A DNA stretch of 64,000 bases, taken from the NCBI GenBank assembly GCA_934183165.1, contig CAKPRZ010000005.1, forward strand, positions 33,388-97,387. Direction: 5' to 3'. The notes below the pieces were generated by a model that saw only the letters and a program-made list of their open reading frames with translations, did no database searches and had not been told where the DNA came from. The translations under genes and the position numbers were made by a program. Shown in pieces: positions 27,818-35,797 of the stretch. Within the stretch, counting starts at the first letter, position 1, and every line of letters starts with the position of its first letter. The DNA is from an uncultured Bacilli bacterium. GTDB taxonomy: Bacteria > Bacillota_I > Bacilli_A > RF39 > UBA660.

Positions 27818-27852
27818 AAAAAGAAAAATAATTAAAAATAATTACTTTTCTT
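27818..27852 (-). terminator. Terminator of the beta-helix surface protein gene
   Basis: A stem of about 14 bp (AAGAAAAGTAATTA against its near-complement, with short loop) followed by TTTTTATT on the minus strand, 25 bases after the stop. Confidence 0.7.
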
Positions 27853-27876
27853 AAAGATTAATAAATTATATATTTG

Positions 27877-29568
27877 TTAAAAATCATAACGTTTTTTATA
27901 TAAAATAGTAGTTAATCCAATAACAGTTAAACTACCGAATAAAATAGCTATCATACTAGGTAATGTATCTAATGTTTTTGGATTATTAATACTTAATGGT
28001 GTATAGAATTCCAACTCAAAAGTAGAGAAACTATTTGTTTCGATTGTTATATATTTTTTTCCATTTTCTGTTTTTATTTTATATGCTTTTTCATCTAAAA
28101 GTTTATTATTCAATATATGTTTAACCCTAGCATATGTATCATTTATATAATTTGGAACAGCAACCTTTATTTTTACAGTACCATTTATAGCATCATTTGG
28201 TATGATACCTATTAAATTACCTGCAACTAGATAATATGGTTTTATCTCATAAGTAACTTTATTATTCTTAGTGTCTAATTTTGATAATGTAGTATCTATC
28301 ATAACTTCTATTAAGCTAGCATCTGTGATATTTTCTAATTTATCTATTTTTATTGCATCTACTAATCCAGATTTACTATTATCTAAAGATGATAAATTAA
28401 GTTTGTCTACAACATCACTACTAATATCATTAGAAAGCTTGATATTACTAGGTTTATAAATTGCTTTGGCATTTTTATCAATTACAACATAATTAGAACC
28501 ATTATTTAAAATTTTTGAATTAGATGAAATATAAGGTTTAATACTGTCAGTAGTGAAAGTGCCTTTATTGATAATTAAATTATCATTGTCTAAAAGACTA
28601 ACTTCTCCATCGAATGATCCATCATTAATAACTATTTTCTTTAGTTTATTCTCAACTGTATCAGCATCATTTTTCTTTGCTAAATAGTGATAAATTACAT
28701 TACCTTTTGTACTCTTATAAGTCCCACCATCTATAGTAATATTAATGTCGCCAGCATATCCATTATTAGATTCAATCTGAATAGCAGCACCAGTTGGATT
28801 AATTCCATCTCCATTATAAGTTCCTTCTATCTTGGGACCAGTTCCAAAGATAGAAGCATTATTGATATTAAACTTACCAGCTTTAATAGCAAGACCACTT
28901 CCTTCACCAGTTATAGTAGTACCACTAATATTCCATACACTATAACCCGCTGAATAAATGCCTTCACCTTTACTACTTACAGAAGAATCTTTATAAAGAT
29001 TAATAATTGGACAATTTTCTTTATGTTTTATATTACCATTAACATATATACCATGTCCTTTATCACCACTTGCATCAGGTACACTTACTAATTTCCCATA
29101 AATATTAGCAACTATACCATATGAATCTTTTACTTTATTTTTACCATTAACTTGATCAATAAATAATCCTGCCCATCCTTGCAATGTAACATTACTTCCT
29201 ACTGTTAAAACAGTATAATTGATATCGTTTTTATCAGCAGATCCTTTAAGTAATATTGGTGAAAAATAGGGTTTTTCTTCCGACATTTTACCAGAACCTG
29301 TAATATTTAATTCTCCGCCCATTAAGGTAATAATATTTTTATATGTAAATACAACTTCATATCCATTTAAATCTATAGTAGATTTTTTGTTAAAAGTAAT
29401 AGGTGTATCTACTTTAATATTATTACTAAGTTTAACATTTTTCCCTTGATTTAATGCTTCTACAAATTTCTCTCCTGTATCAACTGTATCATAAGTAATT
29501 GCTAATGCATTATATGGTAATAAAAAGCCAAGTGTCATTAGCACAATTAAAATTATTTTGTTTTTCAT
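27877..29568 (-). CDS. Secreted beta-helix surface protein with NPKT-type sorting signal
   Basis: A 563-residue exported protein. The signal peptide spans about 1-23 (KNK, hydrophobic core, ALA). Residues about 35-360 form short repeating beta-strands rich in N, G, I and V (NISG, NGDGIN, INDGSF, INKGTF), typical of a right-handed parallel beta-helix of the pectate-lyase/adhesin type. A more regular beta domain follows to about 520. The C-terminus has NNPKTLD (NPKTL at 529-533), a hydrophobic segment and KKRYDF, which fits a cell-wall sorting signal with class B-like NPxT character. It is monocistronic. The ligand is unknown. Confidence 0.75.
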   Translation of the reverse strand: MKNKIILIVLMTLGFLLPYNALAITYDTVDTGEKFVEALNQGKNVKLSNNIKVDTPITFNKKSTIDLNGYEVVFTYKNIITLMGGELNITGSGKMSEEKPYFSPILLKGSADKNDINYTVLTVGSNVTLQGWAGLFIDQVNGKNKVKDSYGIVANIYGKLVSVPDASGDKGHGIYVNGNIKHKENCPIINLYKDSSVSSKGEGIYSAGYSVWNISGTTITGEGSGLAIKAGKFNINNASIFGTGPKIEGTYNGDGINPTGAAIQIESNNGYAGDINITIDGGTYKSTKGNVIYHYLAKKNDADTVENKLKKIVINDGSFDGEVSLLDNDNLIINKGTFTTDSIKPYISSNSKILNNGSNYVVIDKNAKAIYKPSNIKLSNDISSDVVDKLNLSSLDNSKSGLVDAIKIDKLENITDASLIEVMIDTTLSKLDTKNNKVTYEIKPYYLVAGNLIGIIPNDAINGTVKIKVAVPNYINDTYARVKHILNNKLLDEKAYKIKTENGKKYITIETNSFSTFELEFYTPLSINNPKTLDTLPSMIAILFGSLTVIGLTTILYKKRYDF

Positions 29569-29649
29569 TTTATCCTACCTTTCATATTTTAAAGATAGCA
29601 TAAATATTTAATAATTACAATTCAAAGCATTAATTTCTTTTTTCTTTAC

Positions 29650-29684
29650 AGTAAAGAAAAAGAAAGCAAAAATTATGCTTTCTT
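29650..29684 (-). terminator. Terminator of rpsB-tsf
   Basis: GAAAGC / GCTTTC stem with a 9-base loop and TTTTTCTTT on the minus strand, directly after the tsf stop. An adjacent TTTCTTTAC inverted repeat lies beyond it. Confidence 0.75.
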
Positions 29685-29687
29685 CAA

Positions 29688-30563
29688 TTATCCTTTTATT
29701 TGACTCATTACTTCGCTAGCAAAGTCGTCTACTCTTTTTTCTATTCCTTCACCAACTTCAAAGCGAACAACTTCGATGATTTCGGAATTATTATTTTTAA
29801 CGTATGTTGCTACATCAACATCTGGATCTTTAATAAATGGTTGTTCTAATAGACATTTTTCTTTATAGAATTTATTTATTCTACCATTTACCATTTTTTC
29901 AGCTATTTCAGCAGGCTTTCCTTCTTCCATAGCTTGTTTTTTAATTATTTCTTTTTCATGTTCAAGTATATCGCTAGGAACATCTTCTCTAGTAACATAT
30001 GGAGGTCTCATTGCTGCAGAATGCATAGCAACATCTCTTGCTACTTCAACATTATCACCTTTAATTAATGCAATAACATTGATTTTTCCTAAGTTTTGGT
30101 GATTATATACACCAAATACTTCATCATCATTTTTTTCAACTATTCTAAATCTTCTAAAACTTATTTTTTCACCAATCTTAGCTATTAATGCTATTAGTGC
30201 ATCATTAACTGTTACACCATTCATATCTAGATTCATAGCATCTTCTAAAGTTTTTGGCATTCCTTTTAATATTGCCTTAGTTAAATCAGTTACAAATGTT
30301 CTAAATTCAGCATTTTTAGCAACAAAGTCAGTTTCTGAGTTAACTTCAACAATAACAGCCTTGTTTCCTTCAACTAAAACTTCACTTAATCCTTCAGCAG
30401 CAATTCTAGATTCTTTTTTAGCTGCTTTAGATATTCCTTTTTCACGTAACCAGTCAATAGCTTTATCCATATTACCTTCTGATTCTTGTAAAGCTTTTTT
30501 ACAATCCATCATACCAGCGCCAGTTTTCTCTCTTAAACTTTTTACATCACTTGCACTAAACAT
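29688..30563 (-). CDS. tsf: Elongation factor Ts
   Basis: The nucleotide exchange factor for EF-Tu. The 291 residues have the N-terminal UBA-like domain (KSLREKTGAGMMDCKKAL) and the EF-Ts core with SETDFVAKN. It follows rpsB by 15 bases, the universal rpsB-tsf arrangement, and the unit ends at a terminator. AGGAGG precedes the ATG. Confidence 0.97.
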   Translation of the reverse strand: MFSASDVKSLREKTGAGMMDCKKALQESEGNMDKAIDWLREKGISKAAKKESRIAAEGLSEVLVEGNKAVIVEVNSETDFVAKNAEFRTFVTDLTKAILKGMPKTLEDAMNLDMNGVTVNDALIALIAKIGEKISFRRFRIVEKNDDEVFGVYNHQNLGKINVIALIKGDNVEVARDVAMHSAAMRPPYVTREDVPSDILEHEKEIIKKQAMEEGKPAEIAEKMVNGRINKFYKEKCLLEQPFIKDPDVDVATYVKNNNSEIIEVVRFEVGEGIEKRVDDFASEVMSQIKG

Positions 30564-30578
30564 GTATATCCTCCTTTA

Positions 30579-31511
30579 TTACTTTAAAACTTCGATAAGT
30601 TCATCTTTTTTTAATTTTGAATATCCTTTAATTCCTTTAATTTTAGCCATTTCTTTTAATTCAGCTAAAGTCATTTCAGAAATATCCTTTAAAACTTCTT
30701 CAGTTTTTTCTTCCTTTACTTCTTCTTCTACTACAGGTTCTTTAACTTCAGTTTCTTGAACAGCTTCTACTTTTTTAGCTTTTTTTTCAGCCTTAGCTTT
30801 ATCATCATCAGTTAAATAATCAATTACTTCTTTTCCTATAACTTCTGCAATAGCATTTGTTAATACACCAAGCATTAATTTTACACTTCTTACAGCGTCA
30901 TCATTACCAGGAATTACATAATCTACCATATCAGGATCACAGTTAGTGTCTACTACACCAAATACTGGAATATTTAAAATTCTTGCTTCCTTAATAGCGT
31001 TTTCTTCTTTACGTGGATCAACAATAACGATTGCTGCTGGTAATTTTTTCATATCTCTTATACCACGTAAGTTCTTATGTAATTTATCATATTCTTTTTT
31101 GATTTTAATTACTTCTTTTTTAGGTAATAAATCAAAAGTTCCGTCAGCTTCCATTTTTTCAATTTCTTCTAAACGTTTAACTCTAGATCTAATTGTTTTA
31201 AAGTTAGTTAATGTTCCACCTAACCATCTTTCATTTACAAAGTACATATCAGTTCTTAATGCACATTCTTCTGCTGCTTCTTGAGCTTGCTTTTTTGTAC
31301 CAACAAATAAAACTTTTCCTTCAGCTTCAGCTATTTCTTTCATAGCCATGTATGCTTCTTCAATTTTCTTTGCTGTTTTTTGTAAATCGATAATATATAT
31401 ATCATCACGAGATGTATATATATATTCTCTCATTTTTGGATTCCATCTTCTTTTTTGGTGTCCAAAGTGAACACCTGCTTCTAATAAATAATTCATTGAA
31501 ACTACTGTCAT
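30579..31511 (-). CDS. rpsB: Ribosomal protein S2 with C-terminal Rho_N/SAP-like extension
   Basis: A 30S subunit protein, 310 residues against about 245 in Bacillus. Residues 1-235 are canonical S2 (VHFGHQKRRWNPKM, FVGTKKQAQ, NERWLGG). After an E/K/V-rich linker (about 240-278), the last 32 residues form a compact helix-turn-helix of Rho_N/SAP type (L-A-E-L-K-E-M-A-x-I-K-G-I ... K-K-D-E-L-I-E-V-L-K). Ribosomal protein L20 in the adjacent operon has the same kind of tail. Such motifs usually contact nucleic acid. An A/G-rich Shine-Dalgarno (AAAAGGAG) precedes the ATG. Confidence 0.96.
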   Translation of the reverse strand: MTVVSMNYLLEAGVHFGHQKRRWNPKMREYIYTSRDDIYIIDLQKTAKKIEEAYMAMKEIAEAEGKVLFVGTKKQAQEAAEECALRTDMYFVNERWLGGTLTNFKTIRSRVKRLEEIEKMEADGTFDLLPKKEVIKIKKEYDKLHKNLRGIRDMKKLPAAIVIVDPRKEENAIKEARILNIPVFGVVDTNCDPDMVDYVIPGNDDAVRSVKLMLGVLTNAIAEVIGKEVIDYLTDDDKAKAEKKAKKVEAVQETEVKEPVVEEEVKEEKTEEVLKDISEMTLAELKEMAKIKGIKGYSKLKKDELIEVLK

Positions 31512-31554
31512 TTCTATTTTTCTCCTTTTCGTTATTCACTTATTAATTTCTAAA

Positions 31555-31583
31555 ATTTATCACCCGAAGGCACTAGATAAATA
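31555..31583 (-). terminator. UUCG-capped hairpin between rplT and rpsB
   Basis: On the minus strand ATTTATC pairs with GATAAAT, with an inner GCC-TTCG-GGT tetraloop stem and a bulge, followed by only TTTT. It could be the end of the infC operon or part of an S2 leader. Confidence 0.4.
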
Positions 31584-31598
31584 AATTCATTAATATGT

Positions 31599-32150
31599 TT
31601 ATTTTAATAATTCTAATATTTCTGCTTTTTTAGATCCACTTGGAACTGTTATATTTTTTGATGCTGCAAGGCTTTTTAATTCAGCAACTGTTAATTTTGA
31701 TAAATCCTTGCTTTCTTCTTTAACTGTTTCTTTTTTCTCAACAGTCTTCTCTTTTTTTGCTTCTTTCTTAGCAAATGGTTTTCCTTCTTTTTTTGCATTC
31801 AATGCATCTTTAGCAACATTTACCATGTTTGTAAATGCTTTTGCATCATTAATAGCAATTTCAGATGCCATTTTTCTGTTGATTTCAATTCCAGCATAAT
31901 TTAATCCTTCGATGAATCTAGAATAACTGATTTCATTTTCACGGCATGCTGCATTGATTCTTGTAATCCATAACTTTCTGAAATCTCTTTTCTTTTGTTT
32001 TCTATCACGGTATGCATATTGTCCTGAATGCATTAATTGCTCTTTTGCAGTTTTATATAATCTATGTTTGCTACCAAAATATCCTTTAGCGGCTTTTAAA
32101 ACCTTTTTATGACGTGCTTTTGTAGTAACTCCATTTTTAACTCTTGTCAT
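31599..32150 (-). CDS. rplT: Ribosomal protein L20 with C-terminal Rho_N/SAP-like extension
   Basis: A 50S assembly protein and, in Firmicutes, repressor of its own operon. It has 183 residues against about 119 normally. Residues 1-118 are canonical (TRVKNGVTTKARHKK, RDRKQKKRDFRKLWITRINAA). A K/E-rich linker (about 120-148) leads to a final 35-residue motif, L-T-V-A-E-L-K-S-L-A-A-S-K-N-I ... K-K-A-E-I-L-E-L-L-K, of the same type as the S2 tail. It follows rpmI by 22 bases. The tail may affect rRNA or leader-RNA binding (inference). Confidence 0.96.
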   Translation of the reverse strand: MTRVKNGVTTKARHKKVLKAAKGYFGSKHRLYKTAKEQLMHSGQYAYRDRKQKKRDFRKLWITRINAACRENEISYSRFIEGLNYAGIEINRKMASEIAINDAKAFTNMVNVAKDALNAKKEGKPFAKKEAKKEKTVEKKETVKEESKDLSKLTVAELKSLAASKNITVPSGSKKAEILELLK

Positions 32151-32172
32151 TTCTTTTCCCTCCTACTTTAAA

Positions 32173-32358
32173 TTAGATTAAATTCTTTAATCTGTTAATA
32201 TCAGCCTTACTTAACTGAGATCCTTTTCTATTTTTTCTGTTTACAGCTGTAGATTTATAACCAGTGTTATGTCTGCTTCCTGGCTTACCCATCTTGTAGT
32301 CATTTTTTCTTTTCTTAAATACTTTTGATATTCCTTTATGTGTTTTTAACTTTGCCAT
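32173..32358 (-). CDS. rpmI: Ribosomal protein L35
   Basis: A 61-residue basic 50S protein with the L35 signature (AKLKTHKGISKVFKKR) and the usual H-N-x-G-Y-K-S and KNRKG segments. It is in the standard infC-rpmI-rplT order. A good AGGAGG precedes the ATG. Confidence 0.96.
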   Translation of the reverse strand: MAKLKTHKGISKVFKKRKNDYKMGKPGSRHNTGYKSTAVNRKNRKGSQLSKADINRLKNLI

Positions 32359-32373
32359 AATTTTCCTCCTACA

Positions 32374-32898
32374 TTATTTTTTTGGTGTTAATAACATTGT
32401 CATACTTCTTCCATCAAGCTTTGGTTGCTGTTCAATATCAGATAATTCTTCTAATCTAGCAGCAAATCTCATTAAAACTTCTTTACCAATATCAGTATGT
32501 GCCATTTGTCTTCCTTTAAATCTTATTGATAGTTTGATTTTATCACCCTTTTGTAAATATTTAGTTACTTGTTTTAATTTGGTTTCAAAATCTCCAACGT
32601 CTATAACTGGTGACAATCTAAATTCTTTAAGTTCAGACATATTAGTACGTTGTCTTTTTAATGCCTCTTTTTCTTTTTTGCTTTTTTCATACTTGTACTT
32701 ATTATAATCCATAACTTTACATACTGGTGGATTACCATTAGGATTCATTAGAACCAAATCTAACCCTGCATAATTTGCTAAAGTTAAAGCATCATTAATA
32801 GGTTTAACACCCACTTGCTCTCCATTTGGACCAATAACTAAAACTTGATTTGCTCTAATTTGCTCATTAATAAGCAAATTACCTTTCGTACTTGCTAT
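32374..32898 (-). CDS. infC: Translation initiation factor IF-3, probable ATA start
   Basis: IF-3 checks start codons and keeps the 30S subunit free. Conserved IF-3 N-domain (LLINEQIRA) and C-domain (LSIRFKGRQMAH) motifs are present. An in-frame ATG at 32911-32913 is fused to the ribosome binding site itself (ATGGAGGTG). From GGAGGTG the correctly spaced codon is ATA at 32896-32898, giving a 174-residue protein that begins near where B. subtilis IF-3 does. infC typically starts with a rare codon (ATT/ATA/ATC) that permits autoregulation by IF-3, which supports this start; an ATG start at 32913 would add five residues. Confidence 0.9.
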   Translation of the reverse strand: MASTKGNLLINEQIRANQVLVIGPNGEQVGVKPINDALTLANYAGLDLVLMNPNGNPPVCKVMDYNKYKYEKSKKEKEALKRQRTNMSELKEFRLSPVIDVGDFETKLKQVTKYLQKGDKIKLSIRFKGRQMAHTDIGKEVLMRFAARLEELSDIEQQPKLDGRSMTMLLTPKK

Positions 32899-32913
32899 AC
32901 AAAACACCTCCAT

Positions 32914-33050
32914 TAAATATAAAAAAGTGGATACATATCCACTTTAAAAACACAATTAAAATTATTATCAACTAATATTAATTAAGCGTTTACCCATAAC
33001 TAATCTGTAATCAGGTGGATGTGGATACATCTCTTTCTTCTTTAATTTAT
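32914..33050 (-). promoter_or_regulatory. L20-leader-like attenuator of infC-rpmI-rplT
   Basis: A leader of about 135 bases between a consensus promoter and infC. An upstream leader segment, ATGTATCCAC (33021-33030 in plus numbering, minus sense), repeats the 3' arm of the terminator just before infC, so it can pair with the terminator's 5' arm (GTGGATAT) and prevent termination. The two pairings are mutually exclusive. The position and logic match the L20 leader of Bacillus, where excess L20 promotes termination. Covariation with the Rfam model was not tested. Confidence 0.7.
32921..32945 (-). terminator. Attenuator terminator before infC
   Basis: A perfect 10-bp stem AAAGTGGATA / TATCCACTTT with a 2-base apex (so a small loop) and a run of T on the minus strand, ending about 8 bases before the GGAGG of infC. 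Confidence 0.85.
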
Positions 33051-33056
33051 GCAATG

Positions 33057-33085
33057 ATTATATAATATATTTATCAACTTGTCAA
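33057..33085 (-). promoter_or_regulatory. Sigma-A promoter of infC-rpmI-rplT
   Basis: Consensus on the minus strand: TTGACA (33080-33085), 17 bases, TATAAT (33057-33062). Confidence 0.88.
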
Positions 33086-33147
33086 TCATTTTTAATAACT
33101 TAACGCTTGATTTTTATACTAATACAAATAAAAAGAGGATTTCTCCT

Positions 33148-34134
33148 CTAATTTTCTCCTTCTTTTAGCATTGTAGTAATAAATATACCATATCCTTTAG
33201 TGTTATCATTAACAATTGCATGTGTAACAGCTCCTATTATTTTATCATCCTGTACAATAGGGCTACCACTCATACCTTTTATTATACCATTAGCCTTATC
33301 TTTTAATTCATCATCAGTAATTTCAAATAGTATATTTTTTGTATTTGTGTTCTCATTTATTTTTATGATATTAATTGTATATTCTTTTATATTATTTTTA
33401 TCTAATACTGTTAATATTTTAGCAGGTCCTAAAGTTATATCACTTGGATTAGCAACCTTATATAATTTGCTTTTTGATATTTCTTTAAAATACTTGCCGT
33501 AAATTCCACTAGTTGTATTCTCAGTTATACTACCATAAGTTACTTCTTCATTAAAATTAGCTCTTTTTTCACCGGTTATTTTATCTGTACTTTTTGTTAT
33601 ACCAGTTATTGTTGCGCCAAAGATTTTTCCATCTTTAACTTCAATTTTAACGTTTGATGATGAATCTATAATTTCATGTCCTAATGCTCCAAAAATCTTT
33701 GTTTCTGGATCTATATAAGTCAAAGTACCAATTCCTGTTATTTTATCTTTTACATAAAGTCCTGTTTTATATACATTATTCTTGTCTTTAACTAATTTTA
33801 AATCAATAGTTTCAATGTTGCTGTTTCTATTCACTGTAAATTTTACTTTATTGTTTTTAATTGATAAATTAATAGCATCAATCATCTCACTTATATTTGA
33901 TACTTCCTTACCATTAACTTCAATTATTTTGTCTCCTAATTTAAAACCAGCTTCTCTACCTATACTCTTACTACCAACTTCGTAAAAGCCTACTACCATT
34001 ACTCCTTTTGAATTTACTTCTATTCCTATATTGTTTCCACCAACAACTACATAATCTGAATATGCTAGAACATTAAATGGTATAATAACTAATAAAAGAA
34101 GAAAAATTGTTTGTAGTTTATTTTTTAAGTTCAT
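33148..34134 (-). CDS. spoIVB: SpoIVB peptidase (S55 family, PDZ-containing)
   Basis: In endospore formers SpoIVB is secreted by the forespore and triggers sigma-K processing; it is a key intercompartment signal. The start is the ATG at 34134, with AGGAG seven bases upstream; an ATG at 34149 overlaps that site. It has 328 residues: an N-terminal membrane anchor/signal (7-25), a PDZ domain (about 35-115) with GFKLGDKIIEVNG, and an S55 protease domain with H153 in FGALGHE and S291 in GMSGSP; D274/D275 is the likely triad Asp. It lies after xseB, close to the B. subtilis order nusB-xseA-xseB...spoIVB. The spo0A that follows in Bacillus is absent here. Confidence 0.9.
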   Translation of the reverse strand: MNLKNKLQTIFLLLLVIIPFNVLAYSDYVVVGGNNIGIEVNSKGVMVVGFYEVGSKSIGREAGFKLGDKIIEVNGKEVSNISEMIDAINLSIKNNKVKFTVNRNSNIETIDLKLVKDKNNVYKTGLYVKDKITGIGTLTYIDPETKIFGALGHEIIDSSSNVKIEVKDGKIFGATITGITKSTDKITGEKRANFNEEVTYGSITENTTSGIYGKYFKEISKSKLYKVANPSDITLGPAKILTVLDKNNIKEYTINIIKINENTNTKNILFEITDDELKDKANGIIKGMSGSPIVQDDKIIGAVTHAIVNDNTKGYGIFITTMLKEGEN

Positions 34135-34165
34135 ACTACCACTCCTCATAAAATAACTACATTAT

Positions 34166-34194
34166 TAGTATGAACTATTTAATTAAAAATATAA
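34166..34194 (-). promoter_or_regulatory. Possible forespore (sigma-F/G type) promoter of spoIVB
   Basis: CATACTA (34166-34172, minus sense) fits the sigma-G -10 pattern CATnnTA, with TTATA 17 bases upstream resembling the -35. It is placed about 30 bases before the spoIVB start. The match is short and in AT-rich DNA. Confidence 0.35.
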
Positions 34195-34204
34195 AAAAAG
34201 AGGA

Positions 34205-34429
34205 TTATTCTTCTATATTAAAATCCTCTAATGTACCATTTTCTTTTAGAATTTTATTAACGTTTTCCTCAGCATTATTTAATTTTTCTGAACATTCTTT
34301 AGCTAATTTCATAGCTTTAGTATATTTATCAATTGCACTATCTAAGTCAACATCACCTTTTTCAAGTTCTAATACCATTTTTTCTAATTCTTTTAATTTT
34401 TCTTCAAAAGTTTCTTCTTTATTCATATT
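34205..34429 (-). CDS. xseB: Exodeoxyribonuclease VII small subunit
   Basis: 74 residues from the ATG at 34429, chosen because GGAGGTAAAT directly precedes it; the ATG nine bases earlier is part of that site. The protein is a two-helix hairpin with the family signature F-E-E-x-L-K-E-L-E-x-M-V-x-x-L-E-x-G-D and the following SAIDKYTKAMKL region. It binds XseA to form ExoVII. It starts 10 bases after the xseA stop. Confidence 0.93.
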   Translation of the reverse strand, partial: NMNKEETFEEKLKELEKMVLELEKGDVDLDSAIDKYTKAMKLAKECSEKLNNAEENVNKILKENGTLEDFNIEE

Positions 34430-34439
34430 TACCTCCATT

Positions 34440-35708
34440 TTAATTAGCTTTTAAGTTAATAACTTTAGCGTCTATTAATCCATCTTTTATTGTGATTGTA
34501 ATATCATCATCTTTTTTTAAATTATTTATTGTATTAATACATTTATCATCTTTTTTAGTTATTGAATAACCTCTTTTTAAAGAATTTAATGGATTTAATA
34601 TCTCTAACTTTTCAATCAAATGATTAGTCATTTTTAATTTGGTTTGATATAAAACACTAGGATCTTTAAAGATTATACTATTATTTATAATTTCTAATTT
34701 TGCTTTTTGTTTCTCGATAATTCCATTTATTGAAATATTTAATTTATCAATTATATTGTCCAAGTGTTGTTCTTTTACTTCATACAAACTTAGCGGATTT
34801 TTCAAGATATAACTATCAGTTAATTTTTTTAAACGTAATTTATTATTATTAAGTAGATTTTTAACGGAATTAGTAAACCTTGCTTGATAATTGTTTATCT
34901 CTAACAAAATATCACTAAGCATTGGTACAGCGCGTTCTGCAGCACCAGTTGGTGTTTCAGCTCTTGAATCAGCAACAAAATCACATATAGTAAAATCAAT
35001 TTGATGACCAACACCACTAATTATTGGTGTCTTACATTCGAATACTTTTCTAGCAACTATTTCCTCATTAAATGGCCACAAATCTTCAATTGATCCTCCA
35101 CCTCTACCAAGTATAATTACATCTAAACCATAGTTATCAGCAATATCTAGCTTTTTTACAATATCATCTTTAGCAAGTTCTCCTTGAACTAAGCAAGGAA
35201 AAAGAATTGTTTGACAAATTGGAAATCTTCTTTTTATTGTCGATAAAATATCCTTTATAGCAGCGCCAGTTGATGCAGTTACAATACCAACTTTCATTGG
35301 TATTTTAGGGATTGGTTTTTTATATTTTTGATCAAATAAACCTTCTTCACTTAACTTTTTCTTTAATTCTTCAAATGCAATATGTAAATTACCAATACCA
35401 TCTTCTAATAATTCAGATACATATATTTGGTAATTACCGGTTGCTTCAAAAACACTAACTTTTCCTTTTACTAGAATCTTCATTCCATCTTTAGGCATAA
35501 ATTTTAATTTTGATGCATTAAAGCTAAACATTATAGCATTTATTCTTGAATTTTCATCTTTTATTGTAAAATAGAAATGTCCTCTGGTGTGTGCTTTAAA
35601 ATTTGATATTTCTCCTTTTAAGTAGACCTCTTGAAGATGATTATCATTATCTATCCTATATTTAATATATTTAGTAAGTTGTGTCACACTAACATAATTA
35701 TTATTCAT
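34440..35708 (-). CDS. xseA: Exodeoxyribonuclease VII large subunit
   Basis: The catalytic subunit of ExoVII, a single-strand-specific exonuclease of DNA repair. The start is the ATG at 35708 (422 residues), preceded by GAGGTAAAT; an ATG at 35732 lacks a site. It has an N-terminal OB-fold (VYLKGEISNFKAH...GHFYF), a catalytic domain with VGIVTASTGAA, RGGGSIEDLW and SGVGHQIDFT, and a C-terminal coiled coil and beta tail. It pairs with xseB immediately downstream. Confidence 0.95.
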   Translation of the reverse strand: MNNNYVSVTQLTKYIKYRIDNDNHLQEVYLKGEISNFKAHTRGHFYFTIKDENSRINAIMFSFNASKLKFMPKDGMKILVKGKVSVFEATGNYQIYVSELLEDGIGNLHIAFEELKKKLSEEGLFDQKYKKPIPKIPMKVGIVTASTGAAIKDILSTIKRRFPICQTILFPCLVQGELAKDDIVKKLDIADNYGLDVIILGRGGGSIEDLWPFNEEIVARKVFECKTPIISGVGHQIDFTICDFVADSRAETPTGAAERAVPMLSDILLEINNYQARFTNSVKNLLNNNKLRLKKLTDSYILKNPLSLYEVKEQHLDNIIDKLNISINGIIEKQKAKLEIINNSIIFKDPSVLYQTKLKMTNHLIEKLEILNPLNSLKRGYSITKKDDKCINTINNLKKDDDITITIKDGLIDAKVINLKAN

Positions 35709-35770
35709 ATTTACCTCTAAATCATTTAACATATACTACATTAATAGTATACCATAATCATCAGCCTTTT

Positions 35771-35797
35771 AAAAAAGGAATTACAAAATAATTCCTT
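35771..35797 (-). terminator. Terminator of nusB
   Basis: AAGGAATTA / TAATTCCTT stem with a 5-base loop and TTTTTT on the minus strand, overlapping the nusB stop. It separates nusB from xseA. Confidence 0.88.
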
